Assembly (NCBI RefSeq): GCF_015082335.1
Contig: NZ_BLRL01000006.1
Location: forward strand, 1 to 64,000
Direction: 5' to 3'
Source: Moritella sp. F3
Lineage (GTDB): Bacteria > Pseudomonadota > Gammaproteobacteria > Enterobacterales > Moritellaceae
DNA: 64,000 bases
This document shows positions 43,096 through 51,184 of the stretch, piece by piece; the first letter of the stretch is position 1, and the number at the start of each line of letters is the position of its first letter. Below the pieces are notes generated by a model, which had not been told where the DNA came from, searched no databases, and saw only the letters and a list, made by a program, of their open reading frames with translations. A program made the position numbers and the translations under genes.

Positions 43096-43594
43096 TTCCC
43101 CACAAGGGGGTTAGCGTTTATACTTGTTATATTTTCCCCACAAGGGGGTTAGCGGATGTGATTTTTTCATTAAATGTTTACCTACAAAGTAATCCCCAAC
43201 TATATGGGGGTTAGCGTTTATACTTGTTATATTTTCCCCATTTTGGGGTTATCGGCCTAATGAAAATATATCCCAAATAGTTAATAAGTATTCCCCGCAA
43301 GGGGGTTAGCGGTGTAATCTATCTGATGATATTGTACCAATAATGTGTTCCCCGTTTGGGGGTTAGTGATAAACAATATTGATTCCTAATGTAACCTAAT
43401 AAGTTTCCCAAGATGGGGTTTTCGGAGATGCGCTATGCGTAACCGTGTTATTAGGAAGCATTCCCCGCAAGGGGGTTAGTGGTAACCTAAATCTCGAAAT
43501 GGTTCCAGCTATACTAGTTCCCCGCAAGGGGGTTAGCGGATCGAATTAAAACGGTTTCTTGATGGTTTCTAACTTTCCCCGTATGGGGGTTAAC
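43096..43594 (+). CRISPR. Irregular type IV-A CRISPR array of about ten degenerate repeats
   Basis: The repeat core TTCCCC-N4-GGGGGTTAGCGG occurs at 43096, 43134, about 43193, 43234, 43291, 43348, 43405, 43461, 43518 and 43575. The last seven are spaced 56-57 bp, giving repeats of about 27 bp and spacers of about 30 bp. The stem is kept but the loop varies (GCAA three times, ACAA twice, GTTT, GTAT, and longer forms). The first two intervals are abnormal: 38 bp, then 59, then about 41. A 35-bp segment (43106-43140) recurs identically at 43206-43240. The array reads in the same direction as csf2 and lacks cas1/cas2 nearby. Confidence 0.88.
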
Positions 43595-44066
43595 TTGGCA
43601 AAATGAAGAGTTCAACAATGGCTTTTTTTGCAAGGATTTCGATGTTTATATAGCGTTTAACTAACCGGTTAACGTTTGATGTTTCTAAGCCATGCTCATT
43701 AACCACATCAATTTGCCGGATCCCGTGGGACTGAAGTTGCACCAATTGGTTTATAACGGCCTCATTGGGAGTGCGCTGAAACAACTGGGTAACAAGTTTA
43801 ACGTATTCATCATCACCAGACTTTTGTGGTGACCGACTTTTCAGTTTTGACAAGACGCGGATCTTATTATGATATGTAGCAAGTGAAGCTTTCACATCAC
43901 GCCTAATCTTCCAATCTATCTCATTTAAACCATCTTCATCAAACCCATTTAGTAGGGCCTCATTAACAAGTTCTGCAACAACTGAATTACGATGTTTTCG
44001 TGTAAATGATTGCAGCATTTCAATGCCTTTGAGTGTTAATTTTGGAATGCTCATTTCACTTGTCAT
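43590..44066 (-). CDS. HTH-like protein downstream of the CysH-like gene
   Basis: A 158-aa helical protein. 'HGIRQIDVVNEHGLETSNVNRLVKRY' region (residues about 113-138) looks like a helix-turn-helix. It follows the 1180-aa gene after 5 bp in the same operon. Its stop codon lies inside the last CRISPR repeat. It is a candidate regulator of the divergent promoter region at 47.7 kb. Confidence 0.68.
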   Translation of the reverse strand: MTSEMSIPKLTLKGIEMLQSFTRKHRNSVVAELVNEALLNGFDEDGLNEIDWKIRRDVKASLATYHNKIRVLSKLKSRSPQKSGDDEYVKLVTQLFQRTPNEAVINQLVQLQSHGIRQIDVVNEHGLETSNVNRLVKRYINIEILAKKAIVELFILPS

Positions 44067-44071
44067 TATGT

Positions 44072-47000
44072 TTAACTCGCTTTAGCTAGATTGTGTTGTG
44101 GTGATCTTAGCTTTGCGATTAAAGCCAGCTGTCCTGCCATTAGGCTGTTAAGTTTACTGGTTTTCGCTTCTAAACTCACGTTAGAAAGTGATCTTCTTTG
44201 TTGAGTCGCTGCAGAGTTGACCGCTGTTGATATGAATGATTCAAAACATGGATGGCCATTTAAATTTAGCGCGTCTGAAGAGTGCTCCCAACCCTTGTTC
44301 GCCTCAATGTAACGATTTTCTATTTTATCCGGAGTATTAGACTCGGGACGGTCACCAAAAACCTCACAAACGTAATGTAACTTCTGCATATAAGATAAAC
44401 GTTTAGTTAAGCCATATCCTACTAAGAATGAATTCACCCGTTCGTGATTCAATGCTATCCAGTTGGCTAGAACATCAACTTGATCTGATACGACTGAACT
44501 TGCCTGCACTTGCCCTCTATGAAGAGAGACACTACCAACTTGGTTTGCGATAGTGGTACTAAGTTTGTTTAGCATCTTTTTTGGTACCGCGGTAAACGCC
44601 TCTATCTCAGTATGTAGTTCCTTAATGCTTACTGTGAACGAGCGTGATAGGGCTTGTTTACTGTCATAATCACCATTGATGGCCAACATCTCATTTTTTG
44701 TGGCCAGGGTAGACAACATACCATCGACACTGCCAACGACATGGGAGAATTCACGTAACCAAACATCTATTTTAACTTGGCGAGAACGGGCATCATTACC
44801 ATGGCATATTGGAGCAAACATGGCTGCAGCGACATAAGCTTTGGCGATCTGCTTATATTGGTTGACGAACTCAGTCAGGCGCACGTTAACATTCTCAATT
44901 GATAGTCTGCAGTTAGCTGATGAGCACTGGCTAGATAGCGCTATTTGCGACTTAACTAAGCGTCTACGTTGATTACGTAAATATCTAACTGCCAGTAAGT
45001 GTTGAACCTTTTGCGCCCTGTGTGCCGTCATAGAGATGACATTAGGTGTGTTTTCAATTTCTCTTATCGACTTGTTTGCAAGGCTGAACAGTCCAGCCGT
45101 AAAATATATCTCAGTTCGCTTTAGTGTTTTCAGTAAATATGGTTCAAATTGCGGTGTTGCTGTTAGACCTGTGTTGTTAGTAAGATAATAAACAGGATCC
45201 GTGCCTTTGTAAGTTCGCATTGACAGGCCAGAGTTACGCGAACTTGATAGTGACGCGTTATGTAGGGCAAGTAATTTGTTCCATCCGTCTTGTGCCAACC
45301 AGTCGTTAAACACTACATCATCAAATACAAAGCTATTATTAATTTGTTCCGCATTCAGATCTTGAGTCTGGTGAATGTCGATGGCGCAATGTCTTGTCAT
45401 GGCAAAATCGGGTAACCAATATTGAACAGTTTGTACAGATTGTTCCTCTAGAACTGGTTTCGTTGAAGCATTGTATACACGTAATGATGCACGCTCTGCA
45501 GTGTGTGTCTCTGTTTTCTTATCGTAGCTACGTTTTCTAGCAGAGAAATGTTTACCTAGTTCCACTTTTTTACGGAGTGCACCAAAGCTGCGAACATCGC
45601 TGATAAATACTTGCTGGTTATTGAATGCATGAACGCTGGTTACACCAAATGTTGTTTTTTCTGCTTTTTGTATTTCCAGAATATCCGCAACACTCATCGC
45701 CGAAGTCGCTTTACTTTCAAGGTAAGTGTTGAAGTCATTACGGCCTAGGACCATCAATTCATCATGCAAAAGCTGATTGTTGCTGAGGTCTATTTTTTTA
45801 TTAGTTGCAACATCCTTGGCTTTGATGATCTCACTATTATTTCGAGTATTAATTTCGTAGCTCAGCTTAAATGCACGAGTGTGCTTAGCCTTAGAATTCG
45901 ATTGCAATATCACACCGCCAAGAGCATCAAATTGTACATCCTGTTTTTGCCAGTGATCGCACAGTGTGAACGGCAAAAATTGTTGCAGGTGTGTTTCGTT
46001 GAGCTGGTGGCCGTGAGTTTGTTTAAGTGCAGTAAATGATTGCTTGGCAGGTTGAAATAACTGGGCAACGAATGCATCCGGTACCACGTTGTTTAATACT
46101 GATTTGTCATCCCACGGCAACAAACCTTTTAGTGCTCTTTGCTTATTCAACTCAGTGTTAGTAAGTGGGAACGGGATACGTTTACCATTTTTCACTTGCT
46201 CTAAGATGGCAACAGGACGGTAAGGTAGGGCAGAAACACCGTGAAGTCCCCAAAGCAGTGATAATAAAATAGCGTGCTTCTCGGTGAACATTTCAAACAT
46301 TGGCTTTTGCAGCAAGCGGTTTACGTACATTGCTTTGTATTGCATCTTCACATCCTCGGACAGTGTTTCATCACTCATAATATCAACAACGCCAACATCA
46401 GTGTCTATGGCGCCAGCGTTGTATGCTTTGACGAACTGAGTGTGTGTATCTCTAGAGTCAATTGTAATCTGTGCCGCGAACCACACCATTTTTTCAAGCG
46501 TTTTTGCACGTAAAACATTCGGTTGGAGGAACACGTTATTATTCGTCATAGGGTCGTATGCTCTGGCATGAAAGGCTCGGTGACCCATGTCACTTGATAT
46601 TCTCTGCAAATAGTCTCTAAACCTTAATGTAGAGTCACCAAACCTTGCCCATCGAGGGTACTTTTTCAGTTCGATAGAACTAGTATCTGAATTTACGGCA
46701 CCGCAAGTCACACAGCCAAATCTGGCCACTTTTCCGCAGCCATTTTGCTCTACTTTCTTTTCACTGTCGATAGCAACCACTTCGCATACATCACTAGTGC
46801 CTTCGCCGTAAATAGCCACCAGCAGACCGAAATTATTGTCATAAGCCGCGATACGTTGGCCAACAAGCGTGTTGATAACTGGTTTGTTTCCGGCGTGATT
46901 TAAATAATTAAATACATCCGGTGCAGACCAATCTGAAATCGGGGCGAATTTATAGACCTTACTGGCTTTCTTGCAGGTATCTGCGTTGATGTTATCAATA

Positions 47001-47614
47001 AGTTTTTGCGCTTTGACTGAGCGAACGCCTTGGCGAAGCATATTATGTGAACGACGGGTACTCTCATCATGGCGTGAACCAGAAATACTGATCCAAGTCG
47101 CTTCGCGATATTGCTTAGGCAGGGTTGCTTTGATATTACGTAATGCACGGATACCTGTATCGATTTTCCAGATGATCGAACAATCCATGCTTCTACCCGA
47201 ACTTGCTGTCGCAGGTAATTTCTGTGCACCGGCATAAAGTATCATTAGCTGATCTTGTAAGGGCGGTGAAACAACTTTCATTTGTAAATTAATATTGAGA
47301 GACGCGCAATAAGCCTTAAGCTTCATGATGACCCATGGTGCATATGTCTGAGTAGATTCAGATTCAAGCAGGGTATCTATATTGATAATGACTAAAGGGT
47401 GGTCAGTTGAAATTGTGCCATCGGCAATACAACGGCGCATCGCTTCTACAGCTGCGTTAGTTACACAGGAACTGTCTTTTCCTGAACTATACCCAATCTG
47501 CATACAGTAGCCCAGGTGAAGCAGTGCTATGTATTCTGCAATTAAAGTTTCACTTAATAAGTAAGCTTCGTTAGCCAGTTCAGATTTAATTGTACCCAGA
47601 TCAAAAATATTCAT
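44072..47614 (-). CDS. Large CysH/DndC-like PP-loop sulfur-activating protein
   Basis: An 1180-aa protein. Residues 1-310 form a PP-loop ATP pyrophosphatase domain of the PAPS reductase family: SSGKDSS at 43-49, INIDTLLESESTQTY, and ISGSRHDESTRRS. A Cys set (one near 277, then C-x7-C-x2-C at about 293-304) is placed as in the iron-sulphur site of DndC. The remaining ~850 residues, helical with many aromatic residues, resemble nothing I know and make the protein about twice as long as DndC. It is likely to adenylate or sulphurate a substrate, possibly DNA; this is inferred from family and from the DGQHR neighbour. Confidence 0.75.
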   Translation of the reverse strand: MNIFDLGTIKSELANEAYLLSETLIAEYIALLHLGYCMQIGYSSGKDSSCVTNAAVEAMRRCIADGTISTDHPLVIINIDTLLESESTQTYAPWVIMKLKAYCASLNINLQMKVVSPPLQDQLMILYAGAQKLPATASSGRSMDCSIIWKIDTGIRALRNIKATLPKQYREATWISISGSRHDESTRRSHNMLRQGVRSVKAQKLIDNINADTCKKASKVYKFAPISDWSAPDVFNYLNHAGNKPVINTLVGQRIAAYDNNFGLLVAIYGEGTSDVCEVVAIDSEKKVEQNGCGKVARFGCVTCGAVNSDTSSIELKKYPRWARFGDSTLRFRDYLQRISSDMGHRAFHARAYDPMTNNNVFLQPNVLRAKTLEKMVWFAAQITIDSRDTHTQFVKAYNAGAIDTDVGVVDIMSDETLSEDVKMQYKAMYVNRLLQKPMFEMFTEKHAILLSLLWGLHGVSALPYRPVAILEQVKNGKRIPFPLTNTELNKQRALKGLLPWDDKSVLNNVVPDAFVAQLFQPAKQSFTALKQTHGHQLNETHLQQFLPFTLCDHWQKQDVQFDALGGVILQSNSKAKHTRAFKLSYEINTRNNSEIIKAKDVATNKKIDLSNNQLLHDELMVLGRNDFNTYLESKATSAMSVADILEIQKAEKTTFGVTSVHAFNNQQVFISDVRSFGALRKKVELGKHFSARKRSYDKKTETHTAERASLRVYNASTKPVLEEQSVQTVQYWLPDFAMTRHCAIDIHQTQDLNAEQINNSFVFDDVVFNDWLAQDGWNKLLALHNASLSSSRNSGLSMRTYKGTDPVYYLTNNTGLTATPQFEPYLLKTLKRTEIYFTAGLFSLANKSIREIENTPNVISMTAHRAQKVQHLLAVRYLRNQRRRLVKSQIALSSQCSSANCRLSIENVNVRLTEFVNQYKQIAKAYVAAAMFAPICHGNDARSRQVKIDVWLREFSHVVGSVDGMLSTLATKNEMLAINGDYDSKQALSRSFTVSIKELHTEIEAFTAVPKKMLNKLSTTIANQVGSVSLHRGQVQASSVVSDQVDVLANWIALNHERVNSFLVGYGLTKRLSYMQKLHYVCEVFGDRPESNTPDKIENRYIEANKGWEHSSDALNLNGHPCFESFISTAVNSAATQQRRSLSNVSLEAKTSKLNSLMAGQLALIAKLRSPQHNLAKAS

Positions 47615-47650
47615 AATACCGCCCTTACATCAATTGAGTTAACTATATAG

Positions 47651-47768
47651 CTATCAGTTATACATTGCAATGCTGTTACGGCAAATAAGGTTGGGTGAGT
47701 AATTTGGCGGGAACGGTTGACACAGTCTAATTTTGAGTTTAAATTGAAACTATCAGTTATACATTGCA
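47651..47768. promoter_or_regulatory. Divergent promoters with a 19-bp direct repeat
   Basis: CTATCAGTTATACATTGCA occurs at 47651-47669 and 47750-47768. The rightward promoter is TTGACA (47717) - 17 nt - TAAATT (47740), and its start point falls in the second copy. The leftward promoter is TTGCCG (47679-47684) - 16 nt - TATAAC (47657-47662), and its -10 falls in the first copy. A single regulator could thus control both sides. Confidence 0.75.
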
Positions 47769-47778
47769 GAGGCGCAAA

Positions 47779-48939
47779 ATGGTAAACACTAAACTTAATA
47801 TCCCTTCATACACAATATCAGCTAATGATGACCTAGCTTTTCCGGTATTCGAGGGTATAGAGGGTATCGGTTTTACTTACTCTGCAAAAGTCACATACGC
47901 TCAATGCGTGGCACTTTCCAAGCTTGAAGATGAATCGATCCCTGAACGCGAACGTAATCAGCGTAATGCAGAGAAATCTCGCATGAACGCAATTGCTGAT
48001 TATCTAATAAAGCGTGACAACACATTATTCGGTCAACTTATTCTGGTGGTAACTGAACTGCAACTTACTGACTTAATGGTGTGTGAAGGTATCTCTATCA
48101 AGCGTGGTGTCATTCCAGCATTTGCTGACCGTTTGTTTATCGATGGCCAGCATAGGGTAGGTGGAGTAGGAGTTTCTTTGATATCGGACCCGTCACTAGC
48201 GTCTAGACATATGGATCTGAAAATTATAGTGGTGCCAACGGCTACTATTCGTGAATCAAGCACCTTTGTTAGACAGATGTTCTCAGACATTAACTCTAAA
48301 AGTAAAAAAACCAATAAATCACAAAATCTACACTTTGACAGTGAATCAAGCTTATCGCGTTTTTGTGATCACATTTTGGATATCACAACGCAATTAGGCG
48401 CACCATTTCAACAGGCTATATCACGAGACGGCAAGATCAAGCACGGCCAGCTTTATAATTTCGCAAGCGTATCGGACTTTGTATCGATCATGATCGGTAT
48501 AAGCGGAGAAACCAAAATCAATGATTTTTTAGCCGACCAATCTAATTATGATCTGTATTTGGTTTTGATATCTCAGTACTTCACAGGTTTATATGCACAC
48601 TTAGAATTCGAAGAAATGCAGAACATTAAGATAAAAAAAGACTGGAAGCACGCGATAGATTCGAACGTATTAACGTGTGTTATCGGATTGAAGGCATTAG
48701 CTTATGTAGGTCGTTCGCTGGTGGAGGACGCTTTAATTCAAGAAAAATCAGAATTAGACTTATCAGCGCTAAAAGCACTAAATAAATTGCCATTAAATGA
48801 TACAGGTGCGCAGCTTTGGCTGGATAAACAAGTGTACAGCATGGTCGTAGGTAAAGTGAAAATCGTTAAGTCATCAGAAAAAAGATTAGCCCTTACACTG
48901 TGCCAAGGGATGCGCGTTATTCCTTGTGGCGCAATATAA
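47779..48939 (+). CDS. DGQHR-domain (DndB-like) protein
   Basis: A 386-aa protein. ATG 47779 follows GAGG and lies just after the second direct repeat; an in-frame upstream extension to 47764 would start inside it. The defining motif DGQHR is at residues 122-126, within FIDGQHRVGG, preceded by 'IADYLIKRDNTLFG'. The family includes DndB, the regulator of DNA phosphorothioation. It is divergent from the CysH/DndC-like gene. Confidence 0.85.
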   Translation: MVNTKLNIPSYTISANDDLAFPVFEGIEGIGFTYSAKVTYAQCVALSKLEDESIPERERNQRNAEKSRMNAIADYLIKRDNTLFGQLILVVTELQLTDLMVCEGISIKRGVIPAFADRLFIDGQHRVGGVGVSLISDPSLASRHMDLKIIVVPTATIRESSTFVRQMFSDINSKSKKTNKSQNLHFDSESSLSRFCDHILDITTQLGAPFQQAISRDGKIKHGQLYNFASVSDFVSIMIGISGETKINDFLADQSNYDLYLVLISQYFTGLYAHLEFEEMQNIKIKKDWKHAIDSNVLTCVIGLKALAYVGRSLVEDALIQEKSELDLSALKALNKLPLNDTGAQLWLDKQVYSMVVGKVKIVKSSEKRLALTLCQGMRVIPCGAI

Positions 48940-48952
48940 CGGAGACGGCATC

Positions 48953-49276
48953 ATGACAGCATCAGTACAAACTAAAAAAATGGATTTGAAAGCGATCAAA
49001 TGCCCAACCGCAATGGTTTATATACGCAGAGCCATTGAGAACGCGGTTTCACAATCATTCACTGGTCACGTTGAGATTATCACTATTGAACCAAGTGTTG
49101 AGCGAGACCTGACTTATTTCCTTGCATCAATTGATGGTAATGCGTCAATCGTTAAGGTAATAAAAGAACCTTTGACAGATGATTTACGAAATGATTGGTT
49201 ATCGTCCGGAGAAGCATTACCGGCTGAAATAGAAAATATAACCGATAAGATTCATCTGACCGTGGAATTTAAGTAA
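48953..49276 (+). CDS. Unknown 107-aa protein after the DGQHR gene
   Basis: ATG 48953 follows GGAGACGG, 13 bp after the DGQHR stop. Soluble alpha/beta protein, no recognised motif. Likely co-transcribed with the DGQHR gene. Confidence 0.65.
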   Translation: MTASVQTKKMDLKAIKCPTAMVYIRRAIENAVSQSFTGHVEIITIEPSVERDLTYFLASIDGNASIVKVIKEPLTDDLRNDWLSSGEALPAEIENITDKIHLTVEFK

Positions 49277-49354
49277 GCAATACCCGTCGCAATGCGACCA
49301 GCGTTAGTTATGAAATTAACGCTCACAAACCAACTAATAAGTTAAGGAAATATT

Positions 49355-49693
49355 ATGCGATCATTAAACAGTTACTTATTCGGCCCTTTGGCGCCATTAG
49401 TTTCCGCTGCATTCGTTGTCAGTGGGGTATTCCTATTCTCAGATTCAATCACCATGTCATGCCAGCAACCTAAAGTTATAGATTTTGTACGCCAGTATGT
49501 TGTGACAGCTCCAGTAGATATGCTTAACGATGGCGTTGATTGGGCTTTCACGAAAATGGAAGCCGACAAACCATCAGTACTGCAGGTCAATATTCAATAT
49601 AGTGAAACGGCCACTAGTTTCTCTAAGAAGTCCGTTTGCAATTCAGGTGGGAATCTCGGGCAAATTACCAGCCTGTTTATTGTTGCTAACTAA
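49355..49693 (+). CDS. Small membrane protein, unknown
   Basis: A 112-aa protein with one hydrophobic segment (about residues 10-30) and a soluble part with three cysteines. AAGGAAA precedes the ATG. No family recognised. Confidence 0.65.
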   Translation: MRSLNSYLFGPLAPLVSAAFVVSGVFLFSDSITMSCQQPKVIDFVRQYVVTAPVDMLNDGVDWAFTKMEADKPSVLQVNIQYSETATSFSKKSVCNSGGNLGQITSLFIVAN

Positions 49694-49900
49694 GGGGGTC
49701 AGTTCAAGTACATCATAGGCATTGTCACTGTAGTAAATAAGTTCTGCTGGTGGCATTTGAGGAAATAAAGGCTGAATAAACTCGCTTAAGACTAGAAATG
49801 ATTTAAGCCATCCAGTTCTCGAGTTCTATTTAATTAAATTAGAACGCAGTTTTTTTCTGGTGGCTAAAACAATAATTATCAGATTAACGTGGAGAATGAA

Positions 49901-50479
49901 ATGAAAACCATTGTGAAATTACCTATTACTCACGGTGACATAATAGTTGCTAATATATCGAAAGAATTCAATCTACCAGACTTAGATCCTAGTGGTATTT
50001 ACGTAGAATTTAAGTTGAATGACACTTTAACGGTTGAACGGGCTCTGATTGTTAAATCCATTAATCTTGATACAGGACTTGTCACTTTAGTGCACTTGCT
50101 TGGAAAGGGTGTTGGGATTAACGATGTCGACGCTAATGATGTATTGAATTATGTTGAAAGTATGAAAATCAATGGCTGGGATGTTGAACTTAATCATAGT
50201 GGTGTAGATGATTTAGTAACTTCTCAGAATAAACCCTATGAGAAGATAGGTCCCGCGGCACCTACTAAGAAAAGGTTGCTTCTTGAATATTGCTTTGCGG
50301 TGTTTGCTGCTATTTGTCTTCAATTATTAACACAAGCTTACTTGTTAGATTGGACTTACTCCGTTCAACTATTTGAACACGTAACTTCATCAACGCTTGG
50401 TTCTGCAAGCATGTTGGTGCCAATCATGTTTGTTCGATACAAGTTGAAGTTAAAAAAATCGCTATCTTGTGCCACTTAA
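49901..50479 (+). CDS. Unknown protein with C-terminal membrane anchor
   Basis: A 192-aa protein from ATG 49901 (GGAG 6 nt upstream). A soluble N-terminal domain of about 125 residues is followed by two hydrophobic segments (about 128-150 and 162-182) and a basic tail. No family recognised. Confidence 0.68.
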   Translation: MKTIVKLPITHGDIIVANISKEFNLPDLDPSGIYVEFKLNDTLTVERALIVKSINLDTGLVTLVHLLGKGVGINDVDANDVLNYVESMKINGWDVELNHSGVDDLVTSQNKPYEKIGPAAPTKKRLLLEYCFAVFAAICLQLLTQAYLLDWTYSVQLFEHVTSSTLGSASMLVPIMFVRYKLKLKKSLSCAT

Positions 50480-50597
50480 ATAGGCTGTATACAACAAACA
50501 TATTGCATGCACTACTTAGTGTAAACCATACTCACCATGTACAGCTTGATGGTGAGAACCTTCAAAGTTACTCGGTTATGTTTCCCTTCCAATATCA

Positions 50598-50640
50598 AAA
50601 TTCAGCCAATCAAGATTCCTCATTAAAAAACTAATAGAAT
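50598..50640 (+). promoter_or_regulatory. Activator-box promoter before the 28-aa gene
   Basis: AAATTCAGCC (50598-50607), exactly 27 nt, then TAGAAT (50635-50640). Same arrangement as at the transfer operons. Confidence 0.58.
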
Positions 50641-50752
50641 GGATTTCTGAATCAGTGTATTCATATGCGAATTCTTTCTTAAGGGTCTTCCGTTGATGTA
50701 GTAGAAGTTTCAGAACTAAGAATTATACATTTATTAATTAAAGGATGAATTT

Positions 50753-50839
50753 ATGGATATTTTCGGACTTAATATAACTAATATAATTTTGTTTATTGTC
50801 CTTCTGCTACTAGTGATGGAGTCGATGGTGCATACATGA
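50753..50839 (+). CDS. 28-aa membrane microprotein
   Basis: ATG 50753 follows AAAGGA. The peptide is almost entirely hydrophobic from residue 10 to 22 (IILFIVLLLLVM) and ends in VHT. It has its own ATTCAGCC-box promoter, which supports it as a real gene, possibly a small modulator of the transfer apparatus. Function unknown. Confidence 0.5.
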   Translation: MDIFGLNITNIILFIVLLLLVMESMVHT

Positions 50840-50885
50840 GAGAAAAACATTACCAAACCACTGAAGTTTAGGCTATATCTAAATC

Positions 50886-51184
50886 TTGATTAAAAATTGA
50901 TTTATATATAGTATTTCAATTACGCGCTAGGCTCAGCCGTTGAAACGCCTCACTATCAAATATTAACTCAAATATCCTCATAATATTCCGTGACGTCGTC
51001 ACACTCCCAAATTGATAACTGAAACTGGTATGCCATATTCCTGTATTTAAACCTAATTCGGCATCCCTGTTTTTGTGATCTTTGATCACAGCAAGTCAGA
51101 ACCAGGCTAACCACTGACACATGCTTTTGCATGGCCTTACTTTTAATCCGCGATATATCGCAATACCCCAAAAGGTACTTCACT
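50886..51184 (+). promoter_or_regulatory. Leader L4: promoter plus two RNA pseudoknots
   Basis: TTGATT (50886) - 17 nt - TAGTAT (50909). The distal one has stem ACGGCT-type with one bulge / AGCCGT, with AGGC (50929-50932) pairing to GCCT (50947-50950). A palindrome GTGACGTCGTCAC lies at 50990-51002, then hairpins ATGCC/GGCAT (51030-51034, 51060-51064) and GTGAT/ATCAC (51075-51079, 51085-51089). The proximal one has stem GTCAG/CTGAC (51095-51099, 51114-51118), a loop AGGC pairing to GCCT, and inner hairpin CATGC/GCATG. Confidence 0.75.

Noticed and set aside
44072..47614. Treating the CysH-like gene as proof of a type IV-B CRISPR system
   Set aside because: DinG, a Cas6-like protein and an array are all present, which defines IV-A. 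The CysH-like gene belongs to a separate divergent module.
51074..51090. TGTGATCTTTGATCACA as a CRP-binding site
   Set aside because: It resembles the CRP consensus, but the equivalent positions in L1, L5 and L6 keep the stem with centres of different length, and they lie about 150-180 nt downstream of the promoter. An RNA hairpin in the leader fits better.
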